NCBI RefSeq assembly: GCF_051014685.1
Contig: NC_135059.1
Span: 9,672,001 to 9,736,000, forward strand
DNA: 64,000 bases
Reading direction: 5' to 3'
DNA from: Ptiloglossa arizonensis
Taxonomy: Eukaryota > Arthropoda > Insecta > Hymenoptera > Colletidae
Below are positions 45,926 to 58,826 of this stretch, piece by piece (positions within the stretch are counted from its first letter, which is position 1; each line of letters starts with the position of its first letter). Made by a program: the position numbers and the translations under genes. A model generated the notes under the pieces. That model ran no database searches, had not been told where the DNA came from, and saw only the letters and a list, made by a program, of their open reading frames with translations.

Positions 45926-46620
45926 AACATCTATGTACATATTCGAAACACCTATAGCAGCGAGCAACGTAAATTATAACTCATCAGAAAGGTTACTTTT
46001 ATCAGGTTGTTCGAAAAGTTATTTCGTTTTTTTTTTGGTGAAAATGAAACACGATTTTTTCAAAGTGTGTAAACAGGTTATTAAATTATATATTCCCCAT
46101 TTTGGAAAACGAAATAACTTTCCGAACAACAACAATACGATCGCGAACGAATCACGGTCCAGTCACCCTGTAGATATTTTCCATTTAGAAACATCTATAT
46201 AAATATTTAAAACATCCGCGGTGGAGAACAATGTAAATTAATACTCGTCGAAGAGTATAGTATTCCTATCGCCTCGACAATCTCGAAGGCAACTTCTCGG
46301 AATAAAATCGAGCGAGTTGACAACCCTGGAAGTGACGTTCGAATCGTCGATATCCCATATCCGTGAACACAATCTCGTCATACTGTAGATGTTTCCCGTT
46401 TGTCGAGAAATATCTATTCACGACATTTTAAACATCTACAGTAGGGAAAAATATCCGGTTGGAACGTATCGAGAGAGATTTCTTTCGATTCTACGAACGA
46501 ACCATCTTGGAATCGAATCGACCCGGTTGGCAGCCCTGAATGCGACGTACGAATCGTCGGGATCCCGTATCCGTGAACAGGGTCTCGTTACCCGGTAGAT
46601 TTATCAACAAAGATTTCTTT
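45926..46620. repeat. About 213-bp diverged tandem repeats interrupted by a MITE
   Basis: Variants of TGTAGATRTTTYCC, GAAAYATCTAT and TTAAACATC recur at about 45926, 46172 and 46386. GTGACGTTCGAATCGTCG and CGACGTACGAATCGTCGGGAT lie 213 bp apart. The first copy is split by the MITE at 46005-46130. Confidence 0.75.
46005..46130. mobile_element. Complete mariner-type MITE
   Basis: The left end GGTTGTTCGAAAAGTTATTT (46005) and the right end AAATAACTTTCCGAACAAC (to 46130) are inverted repeats with only about one mismatch over 24 bp. The terminus sequence GGTTGTTCGRAAAGT resembles those of insect mariners. It is about 126 bp with no coding capacity. A related right end lies at 19803-19857. Confidence 0.85.
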
Positions 46621-47379
46621 TTTTTTTATTCGTTCAAGGTGCACCACCTTGGGTTGGGTTTCACCGTCGAGATTTGCGGTTCCACGTGAAACCGTCGCTG
46701 TTTGACAATCCCCTCGAAAATGTTTGCGGAGTTCAAACGTCTTCGGTCGTATCCCGACGCCACTTGGAAGTAACGCTGTAACTTCTTGCGGTGCGCTCGC
46801 GGAAGTTTAGACAGAGCTCCTGACGTTCGCGAGTTCGGTCCTCCGAGCGTCAGTAGCAACATAGACGTAATATCCGCGTGGATATCCGTAACCATCGCGG
46901 CACTGTCGGTTCGACGAATCCGTAAATTAGCTCTGTGCCTGCGATCGAGTCGTATCTGTCCCCTCGGGCTCGAGAAACGAAAAAGGATCACCGTGACCCC
47001 CTCCCCGTTCGGTGTTCGACGCGATTGATCCTCGCGGTTTCGCGGGATGGGCGTCTCCTATTGGCCAGGATTCATTTTCCGTTTCTTTAACGGCTCCGCT
47101 CACCCCACCGTGCACTCTTTGTGCTTTCGCCTATTTACTCTGTCCCAGTTTCCGGGAGCTCGGCCCTGCGTAGGCTCGATCCTAATTGCGCCTCGAGGAG
47201 TCCTCCGTGCTCTCCCACGACGTCGTACTCGTTAACGACACCGTGATATTTCCACGGTCTCTTCAATTACAAACGCGTTGCGAGTGTTTTACCCCCTCCC
47301 TCCCATCCTTGCGTGACGTTGCAATATTAATACGGAAGTTTCTACGCCGTTAACATCGGAAGTCGAAACCCTTGAACAG
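46621..47379. other. GC-richer block, unassigned
   Basis: Overlapping frames of 121 (minus, 46626-46991) and 80 codons (plus, 46786-47028) are not recognisable. TATTGGCCAGG near 47057 is a CCAAT-type word in reverse. This may be regulatory sequence. Confidence 0.3.
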
Positions 47380-47660
47380 CTTTCAGGGGTAGACCAAAAT
47401 GCGTACATTTTTGTTAGAGATCAGTTGTGTGACGAATGTGACATACACATGGCTAAGAAATGGAATGGGATAGTGTATGGAGTACTGTAAACCGATGGAA
47501 AGATGACACAACTTGCTAATTGGCTGTAGCATACTAGTTCAGTCTTCAGGGGTCAATTTAGAGGTCAATTGTGTGACGAATATAGTAACGCGTGGATAAT
47601 AAATGGAATGGGATAGTACAGGATGATTCTCTTGTCAGCGAACTCCAAGACAGTATCACC
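47380..47660. repeat. Diverged duplicate of about 150-180 bp
   Basis: TTTAGAGGTCAATTGTGTGACGAATA (here 26 bp, split as TTTAGAGGTCAATTG and TGTGACGAATA) near 47568 echoes GTTAGAGATCAGTTG and TGTGACGAATG near 47414. Both are followed by AAATGGAATGGGATAGT. Confidence 0.7.
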
Positions 47661-50319
47661 TAAACGCACCAATCCCGTGTGAGTCTTATTTTTAGTTCAC
47701 AGACGTTTCACTTTGCTGAAGTAGTCGTCGACCAATCGATGTGAAAATGGCAAAACTTAAATTCTGATCTTCGATTTTCATTTGTACTCGCTTTCCCTCG
47801 ATAATTGCTTTTGCGATTCATTCGGTGTCCTCATCCTTCTTCGCTTCTTTTTCTTCATCTTCTTCTTTATCCGATTTCTTCTCTTCTTGTAGCACGATCG
47901 AGCAATACGTTTAACTTCGTTAATTTTACGAGTTCGATGATACGCTTTGGCACATATACGTCTAAGACTATATCTTTTAAGAAAATGCAAAAATAAAAAT
48001 GGAATTCTTTGGAAGATTATAGTAAAAGACTTTCAGAACCCTTCACACTTTAAGACGTTTTTAAGGTTCCACTGTCTAGAGTAAAATGCTCCCTTGAAAG
48101 GTTAGTTACGCTCTAGTTTTCGAACCGATACAACCATCCTCTCGACGGATACGTTCGAACCAGTTTACTATAGATATTGTTTAATTCTTGTTCGCTATTC
48201 TATAGTACCACGGTATCGAGTATTCCTTGCGAGCGTATCTCGATCTCAATGTGGCTCTATTAGGTTAACACTGGAACTCCGACAGTGAACGTATTCCTAT
48301 TTATATCAGATCACGTACATATCTCTGAAATGAAATAAGGAGAGACAAATCAATTTTCGATCATAATTAGTTCTCCGTTTCGATAATTGTTACCACGCAA
48401 TTGGGCAAAAGTATCGTCAATAATCGAGCAAAGTTGGGAAATTAATACAGTTAGCTTCGGTTGTTAATTTATAATAGAAATAGTGTATTCGTATCGTCAC
48501 ACGATACATTACAGAGTATTAGAACAAAACGAACTATTAAGTTTATAACTTTCTTCAACATAAAGTGTGTCTCAAATGAATGCAATCACCCATTAAATAT
48601 CTGCCTCACATTTTCCTGTACGAAGAAACTTCAAATTTACATTGTTACAAGAGCCATGTGTAACCATGGAAAGAACTTTTTCTGAAAATTATTTTTAACC
48701 AGATTTCAAGGTTAATTAAATATTCTCTCGAAATACTTCATGCTTTATTTCTGTACTTATAAAGCATCAAACATTCGAGTACGTAATTAAGACAACTCTG
48801 TCAATTATCCAAACGAGTCGTATTCTTGACCTTAAATTTTCAGGTTCTTATTTACCGATAAATATACATTAATTTTCACATCGAACCACCACCAAACGTC
48901 GTGCACGGAATTCGTTGTACCGTATTGTAATTTTAACCATTTTCTTCAAGTAATCTACAACCTATCCCCTCCCTATAAAATCAAAGTCCAGTAATTCTCG
49001 ACTAAATATTCAAAAGAAATTTCTTCTTACACCGATAAATATATAATATATACACCCTATAAACCTCTTAACTATCGCGCTCGTGTATACTCGAGCACCT
49101 GTAACAATATTATTCCAGGACCTCTGGTTAAAGAAAACACCGGGTGTACAAACTTTTTCTATTTTTCTAATATTGTTATCTCCTCGTTCAATTTCTAGAT
49201 ACCATCTCGACGAGTCGTAAACTTTCATTTCGCAAAATACGAAATTAATTCAACATCGAGGTTTCCTTACCCCGATTAATTCAGCAGCGAAACGGTTAAA
49301 CACTCCATCTCCCCGAATCTCTCTTGGCTCGGGATTCTTTGACGATTTTCATTTATTTATTTACTTCCTCGTCTCCATTTTCGATACAGGCTGGATCCTC
49401 CGTCTCGATCCACCGTGAGAGACGCTTCTATCGGTGCACGTTGGTCGTTTTGCGGGGCAGTTTATTACCTTTAAGTTCGAGTATCCCTCACATTGTCACG
49501 ATCGAAGGAGGCAGCTCGGGCGCGTTTCAATACGGAAAGAAACGAGCGAACGAGGAGGAAACGAACCAATGAAAAATAAGGGCGCGGATAATGCTATTTA
49601 TCACCGGGCGATTGCATCGAGGCGCGACCGGTTACCCCTGGGGCAAACTTTCCCATGGATTCCGCAACTGCGCCATACCTTTCGCCGGATTTAATTAAAG
49701 TCTTTTTCGGTCTCTGAGAATAGCCAGCTTACCCAGCTCGTCGCGAAAACACAAAGGAGGACCGCGTCGCGCTGTACGCTTTCGACGAACTAAATTCCAC
49801 CTTCAATATATTCCTGGCATGTTACCACCGAACCTTCAAATTTCAACACCATACCGGTATATAATAAGACCAACGTAACAATGCTCGTCTTTGCACCGAG
49901 TACATAGCAAAATCGGGCCTAGACAATTTAACCTTCTTCTTTCCAGGAATTTGCAAATTGTCCCGGACAAAGGCCCCTTTTAATCGCCTTTCGCACATCG
50001 AGCAGAGCTAACCGAGTGTGGTACTTTATCGCGTCGCTACAATGGTACACGTATAAAAAAAAATTAAAAAAATGAGTTTCTGTTCTTGTCCAACACTGGT
50101 TTCTATCACGTAGGAAATGTAACGAGTATTTTATCCTTTTTATGAATTTTTATGTTCGTGTTATCAATGCAGACATTCGTTTACCGAAAAGGGTTCGTTG
50201 AGAGCATCATTTATTCGTTTTATATGCTTCGAGGAATTCGTAGTAAGAATTAGAATTTACAAACGATCTTTTTTTTGCCAATTTTTCGCTACAACCTTTT
50301 CATCTGTACCAATTTTAGA
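47661..50319. other. Unique sequence, no gene assigned
   Basis: No repeat array or recognisable frame. A lysine/arginine-rich minus-strand frame (47778-47990) is the complement of a CTT/TTC-rich tract. Confidence 0.35.
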
Positions 50320-51175
50320 AGAATAAATTATGATTCCATTTTTGTTAGAGTGAATTGTGGTTCCATTATTACAAGTGTGAATTATGGTTCCATTTTTATA
50401 AATTATGGCTCCATTATTACAAGTATAAATTATGGTTACTTTTATAAGAGTAAATCATGGTTCCATTATTACAAGTGTAAATTATGGTACCATTTCTATA
50501 AGTGTAAATTATGGTACCATTTCTATAAGTGTAAATTATGATACCATTTCTACAAGAGTAAATCATGGTTCCATTTTTACAAGAGTAAATTATGGTTCCA
50601 TATTTACAAAAGTAAATTATGGCTCCACATTTACAAAAGTAAATTATGGTTCCATTCTTACAAGAGTAAATCATGATTCCATATTTACAAAAGTAAATTA
50701 TGGTTCCATTTTTACAAGAGTAAATCATGGTCGCATTATTACAAATGTAAATTATGGTTCCATTTTTACAAGAGTAAATTATGGTCCCATTATTACAAGT
50801 GTAAATTATGGTACCATTTCTACAAGTGTAAATTATAGTACCATTTCTACAAGAGTAAATCATAGTTCAATTTTTACAAGAGTAAATCATAGTTCCATAT
50901 TCACAAAAGTAAATTATGGTTCCATATTTACTAAAGTAAATTGTGGTTCGATTTTTACAAAAGTAAATCATGATTCCATATTTACAAAAGTAAATTATGC
51001 TTCCATTTTTACAAGAGTAAATCATAGTTCCATATTCACAAAAGTAAATTATGGTTCCATATTTACAAAAGTAAATTGTGGTTCGATTTTTACAAGAGTA
51101 AATCATGATTCCATATTTACAAAAGTAAATTATGGTTCCATTTCTACAAGAGTAAATCATGGTCCAATTTTTACA
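50320..51175. repeat. 27-bp minisatellite (about 31 copies)
   Basis: The monomer is GTAAATTATGGTTCCATTTT plus TACAAGA. The period of nine codons leaves both strands open: 260 codons on plus (50432-51214), 148 and 141 on minus. Simultaneous openness on both strands argues for repetition, not coding. Confidence 0.95.
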
Positions 51176-53104
51176 ACTTTCATTCCATTCCCAATAAATG
51201 TGACCAAGTTCTAAAAGTTTATGTTTGACCATTTTTGTTTTCATAATGTACACTAACGTACAGGTGCACAGGTGTGTGGGTTGTTTGACCAAGGGAAAGA
51301 CGACTGATTAACTCTCCGAGTACTTCGAATATCTGTGCTGAAGTCGTTTCTGACTTACACCGACATTTCACCAATACGGATATATTTTCTCTCGAAACTC
51401 GAGTTCACGCATATGTACGAACACATTGACGGTCGCTCGAGCTCGAGCTCCTCACGAACACATTACACTAATACGTTGAGGTTGAAACATTCATCTCTAT
51501 TAGTCGTGTGTCCTAACCTACAAGTCTGAATTTAATGAAACTTTGTGCATATGTAGAGTATAATATACACATATGTAACAATTTTGTTGTCCACGGGAAA
51601 TTTCTCGAATAGAATTTTGCTTCCAAATTTCGAAGTCGTTTTTAATTCGAGAAGATTTCTCGAAGCTCGAAATAATTAGAAATCTTTTGCGTTAATTATA
51701 ACGGTGTTACAGGAAAGTTTAATAGATTTAACTATACCGCGTATAGAAAATTATATTTTAACAAGGAAAAATTAATTAAGATTTTCCCGGTAGCAAAATC
51801 ACGAAGATCAAATACTATCATGCAATACGATCGAATTCTGTTGTTCTATAAACTAATAGTTATTTATCAAATTTCTTCGTAACGTTCAAAAATGATTCTC
51901 TCCTTTCTTTCATTATCAAGGACGATTGCTTAAAATTTCGTCTACAGTTTGTTCAAACACGAATTAACAACCGTTCAAACTCTCGATGGTTTATGTTCAA
52001 AACTTCTTATCTACTTTATAAATGATCACCTCTAGAATATCTCGTTAGCGATTATCATAACTGTGCAATAGACTTAGAGATTAATTACTGTTAGTGACTA
52101 ATCAATATTAGGCTTCATCAATAGCACAAATAATGAACTGATTGATCATTAATCGCGAAACAATTGTACACTTGATTGCGATTGAATCAACGAAACACAA
52201 TGGAAAACCTAAAATGCTTGCAAATTACGGTCACCTTTCTTGTGAAGCATTACCGATGTTATACACGGCCACCGATCAATCTCGGTGACAAGTAGTTGCT
52301 CAACGATTCTTATTATAAATTATTACCTCTGTCACTCGATTACAAAGTAATCACGGAATAATCAATAACCGTTTGGTTCTAGCCACGAGCATTGAATTTC
52401 ATATTTTAATAACCGCTGTCACGTACACGTGATTTCGTCAATCAGCGGTTATCGGTCGCTTTCAGGTATGCACGAAGCTACACTTTCGACCATTGTGTCA
52501 TCGTCTAATGTTTAAAACAATCGCGTGTCATTTGTCGATAACGAGAGCATCGAATTGCTGACTTCGACGTCGAAATTCTACGAAATTTTACAATGACAAT
52601 TCGATCGTTTTTCTTACAACTTTTTGATATTTCAAACATTTGCAATCTAAAAGTCAATCACAAATGTAACGAGTGACATTGATACAAGAGATCCGTGTTA
52701 GGTCTTTACTCGAAACGTTGTGCAATGTCTCTTGTAATTTAAAAGATGATCGCAAATGGAACGATGATTTTCGTACAAAAGATAGCGTACTCTCTTAAAG
52801 TCGACAAATAACAGTAAGGAAGTGTAACAGAGTTTTCGTGTCGGATCGATAAACATTTGCGCAAAATTTCATCAAAATAGACGTCCGAAAGTTCGCAGTC
52901 TTCCCCTGTCAGTGATGCACGCGCCATCTGTCGTCTCAACCGCGCGATCGTTGGAAACTTGCCTAGAAAGAAGAGGGGGGTGTATTTGGCGCGCAGTGTT
53001 CTCCACGAATGGCAAGAATTAAGATACCCGTGTGTATAGCTCGATCGAGCGAGAGCAAAGTCCAAGGGACATGGACAGGGATGGGCAAATAGTGTCACCC
53101 TTAG
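51176..53104. other. AT-rich unique sequence, no gene seen
   Basis: No feature recognised apart from the adjoining repeats. A 137-codon minus-strand frame (52739-53152) is unremarkable. Confidence 0.35.
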
Positions 53105-53239
53105 CCCTTTGAGCGCTATGAACCCATATATGCGTTCAGCAAAGTCGTTCACTATCGGCTATGAACCCATATATGGGTTCTCGCAGAACCATTCAATTAC
53201 AACAAACGCTTAACGTCGCACAACTCAGTGCTCAAAGGG
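53105..53239. mobile_element. piggyBac-like MITE (135 bp)
   Basis: The ends CCCTTTGAGCGCT and AGTGCTCAAAGGG are inverted repeats (12 of 13 match). Flanks are TTAG and TCAG, plausibly a decayed TTAA. Inside, ATGAACCCATATATGCGTTC and the perfect 18-bp palindrome GAACCCATATATGGGTTC (53163-53180) form subterminal repeats. CCCTTTG-type ends next to TTAA suit piggyBac-like elements. Confidence 0.7.
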
Positions 53240-54235
53240 TCAGAACTTAGTACTAGGCACTTGCCCCAGATTTTCTACTTGTTAACTTATTTTCGCATTT
53301 TATACAAAATGAACAAGTGTATTATTCGAGGTTTCCAATTTTCTTTAACATATCGACAGAAACGAGTGGGCCGTAGAATACAGTTTCCTGAAAAATATAA
53401 ATTTTTATTATACATTGTACCAACGTTCGAAAACTTTTTATAGTAGGATAAAAATAGCGAGGCTCGCAATCTCTAGAGAATAGAAAATAGAATAGAAAAT
53501 TATTCATCTTTTGTTCGTTATTCGAAACTTATACTCTACGTAACAATATTGCCACACTCTAGTGGAAGGAGTCTCCGCGTTGATCGCGGCCACCGGTTCG
53601 CGCATGCGCGATCCTAACCTCGCTTTCGCTTGGCCGAGCTGTACATCGGATTCGAATTGTCCTTGGAGCGGATTGGAAGCAGAGTGTCGCCAACGGAAGA
53701 TTTGATCGCGTTTCTTCTTTGTAGGAGGGGTAACATTCCGAGATGGGAAAAGGGGTTCGCAGCTGCAACGAGGAATAACGCTGGCCTAGCTAATAAATGC
53801 CAACGCCGCGGGCTTTCGAGCTAGCTCCCGTTATCAGAATTCTCCAATTATTGGAACTGACGCGAACTCAGTTGGATAACGGTTCCACCGTGTGCTGGCG
53901 GTAGAAAAGAATGGCTGACGTTAACAGTGCGTACTGTCCCAGCCACTGGCCAATATTCAGATATCGACGAACAATATTAAACAGCGGTAATAACACCATG
54001 GAAACCGCCACTCGTCTCCACTTTCCTCGACGAATCGGACTTACTTGAACATCTGCTGTATCCACGATCTGGTAAAAATCGTTGGAGAGACTCTCATGGT
54101 AAATTGGTACAAATGCACTTTTCCTCCCTCGAAAAAAAAAAAAACAAACGGATAAATACAGGAAACGATACAATCTGTATTTATCTAGGGAAGTAACTCA
54201 CGAGTCGTGCACATTGGTGGACATTATGAGAACAA
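53240..54235. other. Unique sequence, no gene assigned
   Basis: GC-richer around 53570-54060 with several short frames (up to 101 codons, minus, 53868-54173), none recognisable. Confidence 0.35.
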
Positions 54236-54410
54236 GAATGGTGAAATATGAACTTTTAGAAGCAGTATTTAGCTGGAATGATACCATTGTAAAAATTGGT
54301 ATCATAATTTACTTTTGTAAAAATGGTACGGATTGAAAAGTTCTTGTGGGAAATTGGCAAGAAATTAACCGTTTGTAAATTCTAGTACTTATTATGGATT
54401 GGTTGAAATG
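54236..54410 (-). repeat. Inverted single-copy relative of the 50.3-kb minisatellite and its left flank
   Basis: The reverse complement reads TAGAATTTACAAACGGTTAA, CTTGCCAATTT, AATCCGTACCATTTTTACAA and AAGTAAATTATGAT. This parallels 50245-50345, where the left flank (TAGAATTTACAAACGAT, TTTGCCAATTT, TCTGTACCAATTTTAG) leads into the first 27-bp monomers. Only one to two monomers are present here. Confidence 0.75.
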
Positions 54411-55185
54411 TGGAAAAAAATAGACGACGATTACCTAAACGACTCTTTCTCGATAAAGAAATGTCTACACTGATGAAATAAATATAAAAATTAATAAAAG
54501 GAATAAACTGCATGTTACATTTTTCGGGTAATAAAAAATAATAGTGGATAAGAAAAAATCTCTTGTTCTTTCCTTCGTATGTATTATTATTACAGATCTT
54601 TGATTATCGAAAATGATTGAGAACTTTATAAATGTAAAGAGCTTACCAAAGACTATAACGAGTCACCGTAAATTCTTACGAATAAGATACTAGGTATATT
54701 ATTTTAAAGAATAGAAAAGACGATATTATGACCCCCTGCTGGTAAGTTGGCCCTCGTGATTTTCGTATTTAAAACAAAGACATCTAGCGGCAAGTAGTGT
54801 CATGTGCTTCGTCCATTGGCTACATAAATAAAGAAACGTGTTTACACTAGGTGAATCATAGTTGTCGCTAGTGGTAAGCATAAATGATCTAACGTGGAAG
54901 TCGAAAATTTCTAGTAAGTTAAGAAAATTAAAGAATTGTATATTGTATATTTCTATACAATTAACGATTGGGATATACTATATTTCATAAAAGGTATATA
55001 GAATCGATATTTATAAGTAAGTTTATGCAATCATTTATATTTTCAAATATAAACTTAAACTTTCCTAAACACATTACGCACAAAAATGTAATATGTGTGC
55101 GATTTTTATTTACAAATTTTAGTACATAGTTTATCGGTTCACTTTTACATCTCTAATGTTACCAAAGAATTATTTTTTATAACTA
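54411..55185. other. AT-rich unique sequence
   Basis: Nothing recognised except the words CCCCCTGCTGGTAAGTTGG (54731) and ACATCTAGCGGCAAGTAGTG (54780), which look like parts of a dispersed element but could not be assigned. Confidence 0.35.
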
Positions 55186-55498
55186 ACATTATTTTCATAA
55201 CACGTATTAAATTCAGATCGATCCTTTTTCTTTTACACCTACTTTTCACCATATTAGTTTACCTACATTTTAAGCAATAATTCGATTTAAATTACGAATC
55301 AAATTTTAAGTAGAAAAATACAATTAGAAAACCATATTCACTATCGTGAAAGTTCCTAAAATTATTTCATAATACGTGTTAAATTCAATCCGATCCTTTT
55401 TCTTGTGCACATTTTATCACAGATACTCATATTACTCTACCTGCATTTTGAGCAATAATTCGATTTAAATTACGAATCAAATTTTAAGTAGAAATATA
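55186..55498. repeat. Tandem duplication of about 177 bp
   Basis: ATTCGATTTAAATTACGAAT is found at 55281 and 55458. Preceding GATCCTTTTTCTT and following CAAATTTTAAGTAGAAA words are duplicated too. Confidence 0.85.
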
Positions 55499-56357
55499 TA
55501 ACAGAGAGATCGTATTACTATCTCTTCCTTTATGATTACCTCGATGATCGTCCATTCGTATCTATCGGTAGCGCTGACCAATGCCGCGAAACGCTGTCTT
55601 TTGGTATGCAAATTACGCCATTGAATGGCATTGACCAGCCCTTGTGATATCAATTCACCGCAAGGAACACCGCGTTCTCGATATCACGGCCGCTTTGTGG
55701 TGCAACGGAACATTTTTCCAAGCGAACCGTGTTTCTTACCAATGAAATTATGTTCTCCATCGTGGAAACAGGGTTTTCGGGGAGCCCCAAGAGAGAAGCA
55801 AGGGGGTGCCATTGCAACTGACTTGGCCAGCCGTACCTACGTGTCGTCACGTGCGCCCCGGCAGTTCCCGCCACAAAATAACATGTTTATGCGTGGAAAG
55901 AAAGAGGCGTTGAATGCACCACAGCGTTCGAATGCGCTCGTGCACCGGGTCCCAACTTCTTCTAATACCTCGAGAGTCGGAAATTTCGCCCGCATGCTTT
56001 CCCCGGAAATAAGGAATACACTTTCCGGTAGGCCAGATAGGGGCGTGGCCTCGTGGAAATCTTTCGTGCCGGTTCGTCCCGGTTCGTAGAACTGGAACGA
56101 ATTAAAGAGGTACTTTACAATTCTTTTTTCGTACGTTTTTGGTCTAACGAGGAAGTAATTGGATCAACCTGGAAATTAACAGACACGTTACGTATTTTAC
56201 GTAACGAGACACGTACAATAAAATTCCAATGTATATTATATTCAACATTTCGACAATGTTGGATCATTGTCGTACAATGCGGTAAAAATGAAGAAAGTAA
56301 CTTAAGAAACGATCATGGTTGATACGATGATTTATTGATAGAAATAAAATATATATA
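55499..56357. other. GC-richer block with a 154-codon frame, unassigned
   Basis: A plus-strand frame at 55625-56089 is rich in Ser, Arg and Pro and has no domain I recognise. No splice or promoter context supports it. Confidence 0.3.
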
Positions 56358-56470
56358 TAGGGTGTTTTGGTATCGGTGGTGGAACTAAGGAGATGATTCT
56401 AAGTGAAAATTCATTGTTTGTGAAACAATTAATCGAGAATGTATATGGAATAAAATATCAGAATTGATTT
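56358..56470. mobile_element. Possible end fragment of a dispersed insect transposable element
   Basis: TATAGGGTGTTTTGGTATCG, GGTGGTGGAACTAAG and GAGATGATTCTAAGTGAAAA resemble a GGGTGTTYGG...GATTCTA-GTGAAAA end that I recall as common in insect genomes. Family and full extent are not established. Confidence 0.35.
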
Positions 56471-57346
56471 TGAGTGAGTGCACTTAATTGTCTCATGGTT
56501 GAACGGATCTCGATACAAACCATACCGTTGTTCACAAATATTAATAATTTGTTATTATACGTAATGTTGTGCGCTGGTATTTATCTTCGTTCACTTAGAG
56601 AGAGTTTGTATATGATAATAAAACGCGTAATTTGTAAGCTGCACTTTATTAATGCAAAAATTGTTGAAAATGGTGCTCCCTCCCTTCCAAAAAAAAATTT
56701 TTTTTTTAATTTTTGCAGCATATGCGTTACTATCGCGCGCCCCTAATGCAAGAAGCATATCAGTGTATACATGATCACTGTATCTTATCATTGCGACCGA
56801 TCGATGGAAACTGGTGATAAGTACACAGGACATCGTGTCAATACAATTATACACAAACGGGAGAGTAAATAGTGGTTTGTAGCGAGATCGGTTCAACTAC
56901 GGTATAGTTAAGTCCATACATACTTGGTGACTACTCAATAAACACTATTCTCGAACGAATAAATTTTATTCTATGTACATTCTTGATTTATTTTTTCACA
57001 AAGAAACTCTTCCTGTCTTTATCTTACCTTAAGAGAAGACTCAAGTAAAATGTTAAAATAAAGGTGGTTTTCGATCATTCTTTTATAACGTAAAACTTCG
57101 ATGAAACTTTTCGTCATTTTTCATATATATTCTTCAACGTTCCAAGATGTAAATTTTGTTGTTGTTGTTACAATTTATCGGCACTTTGCAAAGTAATAAA
57201 TGTTATTCTCCATCGATCTTCCTGTCAACGTGCAGTCTAGCATTATTTTATGTTGATCCAGAATAAATAATGGAGAACAGAGTTCCTTTTTTTTTCCATA
57301 ACGGAATTACGCGTCGCATGAATATAAATCCTGTTTAAAAAAGTGT
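56471..57346. other. AT-rich unique sequence
   Basis: No feature recognised. Confidence 0.4.
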
Positions 57347-57460
57347 AAAATTAATGATAATACACGGTTTTGGAATTTCTCTGGATATCCTCTCGAATTT
57401 CTCTGTACATTGTCCCGAATTTCTTCGAAATTTCCAGAACTGCGTATTATCATTAATTTT
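57347..57460. mobile_element. Foldback element or large hairpin
   Basis: AAAATTAATGATAATACACG (57347 on) pairs with CGTATTATCATTAATTTT (to 57460). Pairing continues imperfectly inward (GTTTTGGAATTTC with AAATTTCCAGAAC), giving arms of about 33 bp around a ~48-nt centre. It may be a small MITE; a TA dinucleotide flanks each side. Confidence 0.6.
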
Positions 57461-58311
57461 ATATTTATTATATTTATTATATTAATTATATTCACACGGT
57501 GTGTAGTTCTATTACTCGCACAGTTCTATGCTAGACACGATCCACAGACAGTAACATTTATTACAAGTCGATAAATTGTAACAAAAAGAATTCTATCTTG
57601 GAATGTTAAAAATTGTATATGAAAAGTGAGGAAAAGTATCCTGGAAGTTTTACGTTACAAAAAGATTAATTTTTATAAAATCATTTTCGTTTCAACGTTT
57701 CATTCAGTTCCCTTCTCGTAGATAAGGTACACCCGGATTTATCGTTACAGCCAATCGAAGAACGTCCAGTGAGCGAAGTGTAAAATTATCGCGAACGAAA
57801 TACGGAGCGTTATTCGGAGAAATTGAGTCGAATCGATGAAGAAGGGCTAAAAAAATGGAAGCTCGGGGAGCGCCGTGTCCGATCGATTGCAACGAGGCAC
57901 GTGAGCAACGTGAAATTACTGCTCGCGATCGTCTCGGAGGAAATCCTGTGATGGACTCACTCGGTGAAACGACAAACTACGACTTCTTATTAGATTAACA
58001 AAAAAAAAAATAAAAAATAATCCAATAGAAGAAGCCAACTAAAAGTGTCCTTTCGAATTTCATTAGGAAGACATCGAAGAATCGAATTTCAAAGTGGCGC
58101 CATTTTTTTAATTCTTTTAATAGATTTTATCTGCTTAGAATCGACTCGTGCCAATTGAGAATCTTTTTTCGATTACCGAATGATCTGCGAGTTTGAATTG
58201 CTGTTGACTCACGTCGTACACAAATTTTGTTATAATTGTGTTAAATTGTTTGGAATTAACAATATTTATATAGAATTTTACCTATTACTGTACAGTATTT
58301 AAAATAACTTC
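57461..58311. other. Unique sequence, no gene seen
   Basis: No feature recognised. Confidence 0.4.
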
Positions 58312-58826
58312 GAAACGCATGGTTAAAAATCTCAATTTCGAGAAGTCAAACTATCTGTGATTATTTCTGTCGAAATCAATGCTTAGAAATTTCAATCTAA
58401 AGATGTTAAACTATTCGTGATTATTTCTATCGAAATCAATGCTTAAAAATTTCAATCTACAGACGTTAAACTATTCGTGATTATTTCTATCGAAACCAGT
58501 GCTTAAATATCTCAATCTAAAAATGTTAAACTATTCGTGATTATTTCTATCGAAACCAGTGTTTAAAAATTTCAATCTACAGACGTTAAACTATTCGTGA
58601 TTATTTATACCAAAACCAATGTTTAAAAATCTTAATCTAAAGAGATCAAACTATTCGTGATTATTTCTACCAAAACCAGTGTTTAAAAATTTCAATCTAA
58701 AGAGGTTAAACTATTCGTGATTATTTATACCAAAACCAATGTTTAAAAATCTTAATCTAAAGAGATCAGACTATTCGTGATTATTTCTATCGAAACCAGT
58801 GTTTAAAAATTTCAATCTCGAGATAT
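58312..58826. repeat. 60-bp tandem array (about 8.5 copies)
   Basis: The monomer contains TTTAAAAATTTCAATCTAAA then GTTAAACTATTCGTGATTAT and TTCTATCGAAACCAGTG. The period is exactly 60 bp. Two monomer subtypes (CCAAAACCAATG and CGAAACCAGTG) alternate in the middle. Confidence 0.95.

Noticed and set aside
50432..51214. 260-codon plus-strand frame with nine-residue repeats
   Set aside because: The minus strand is equally open (148 and 141 codons). The openness follows from a 27-bp period without stops.
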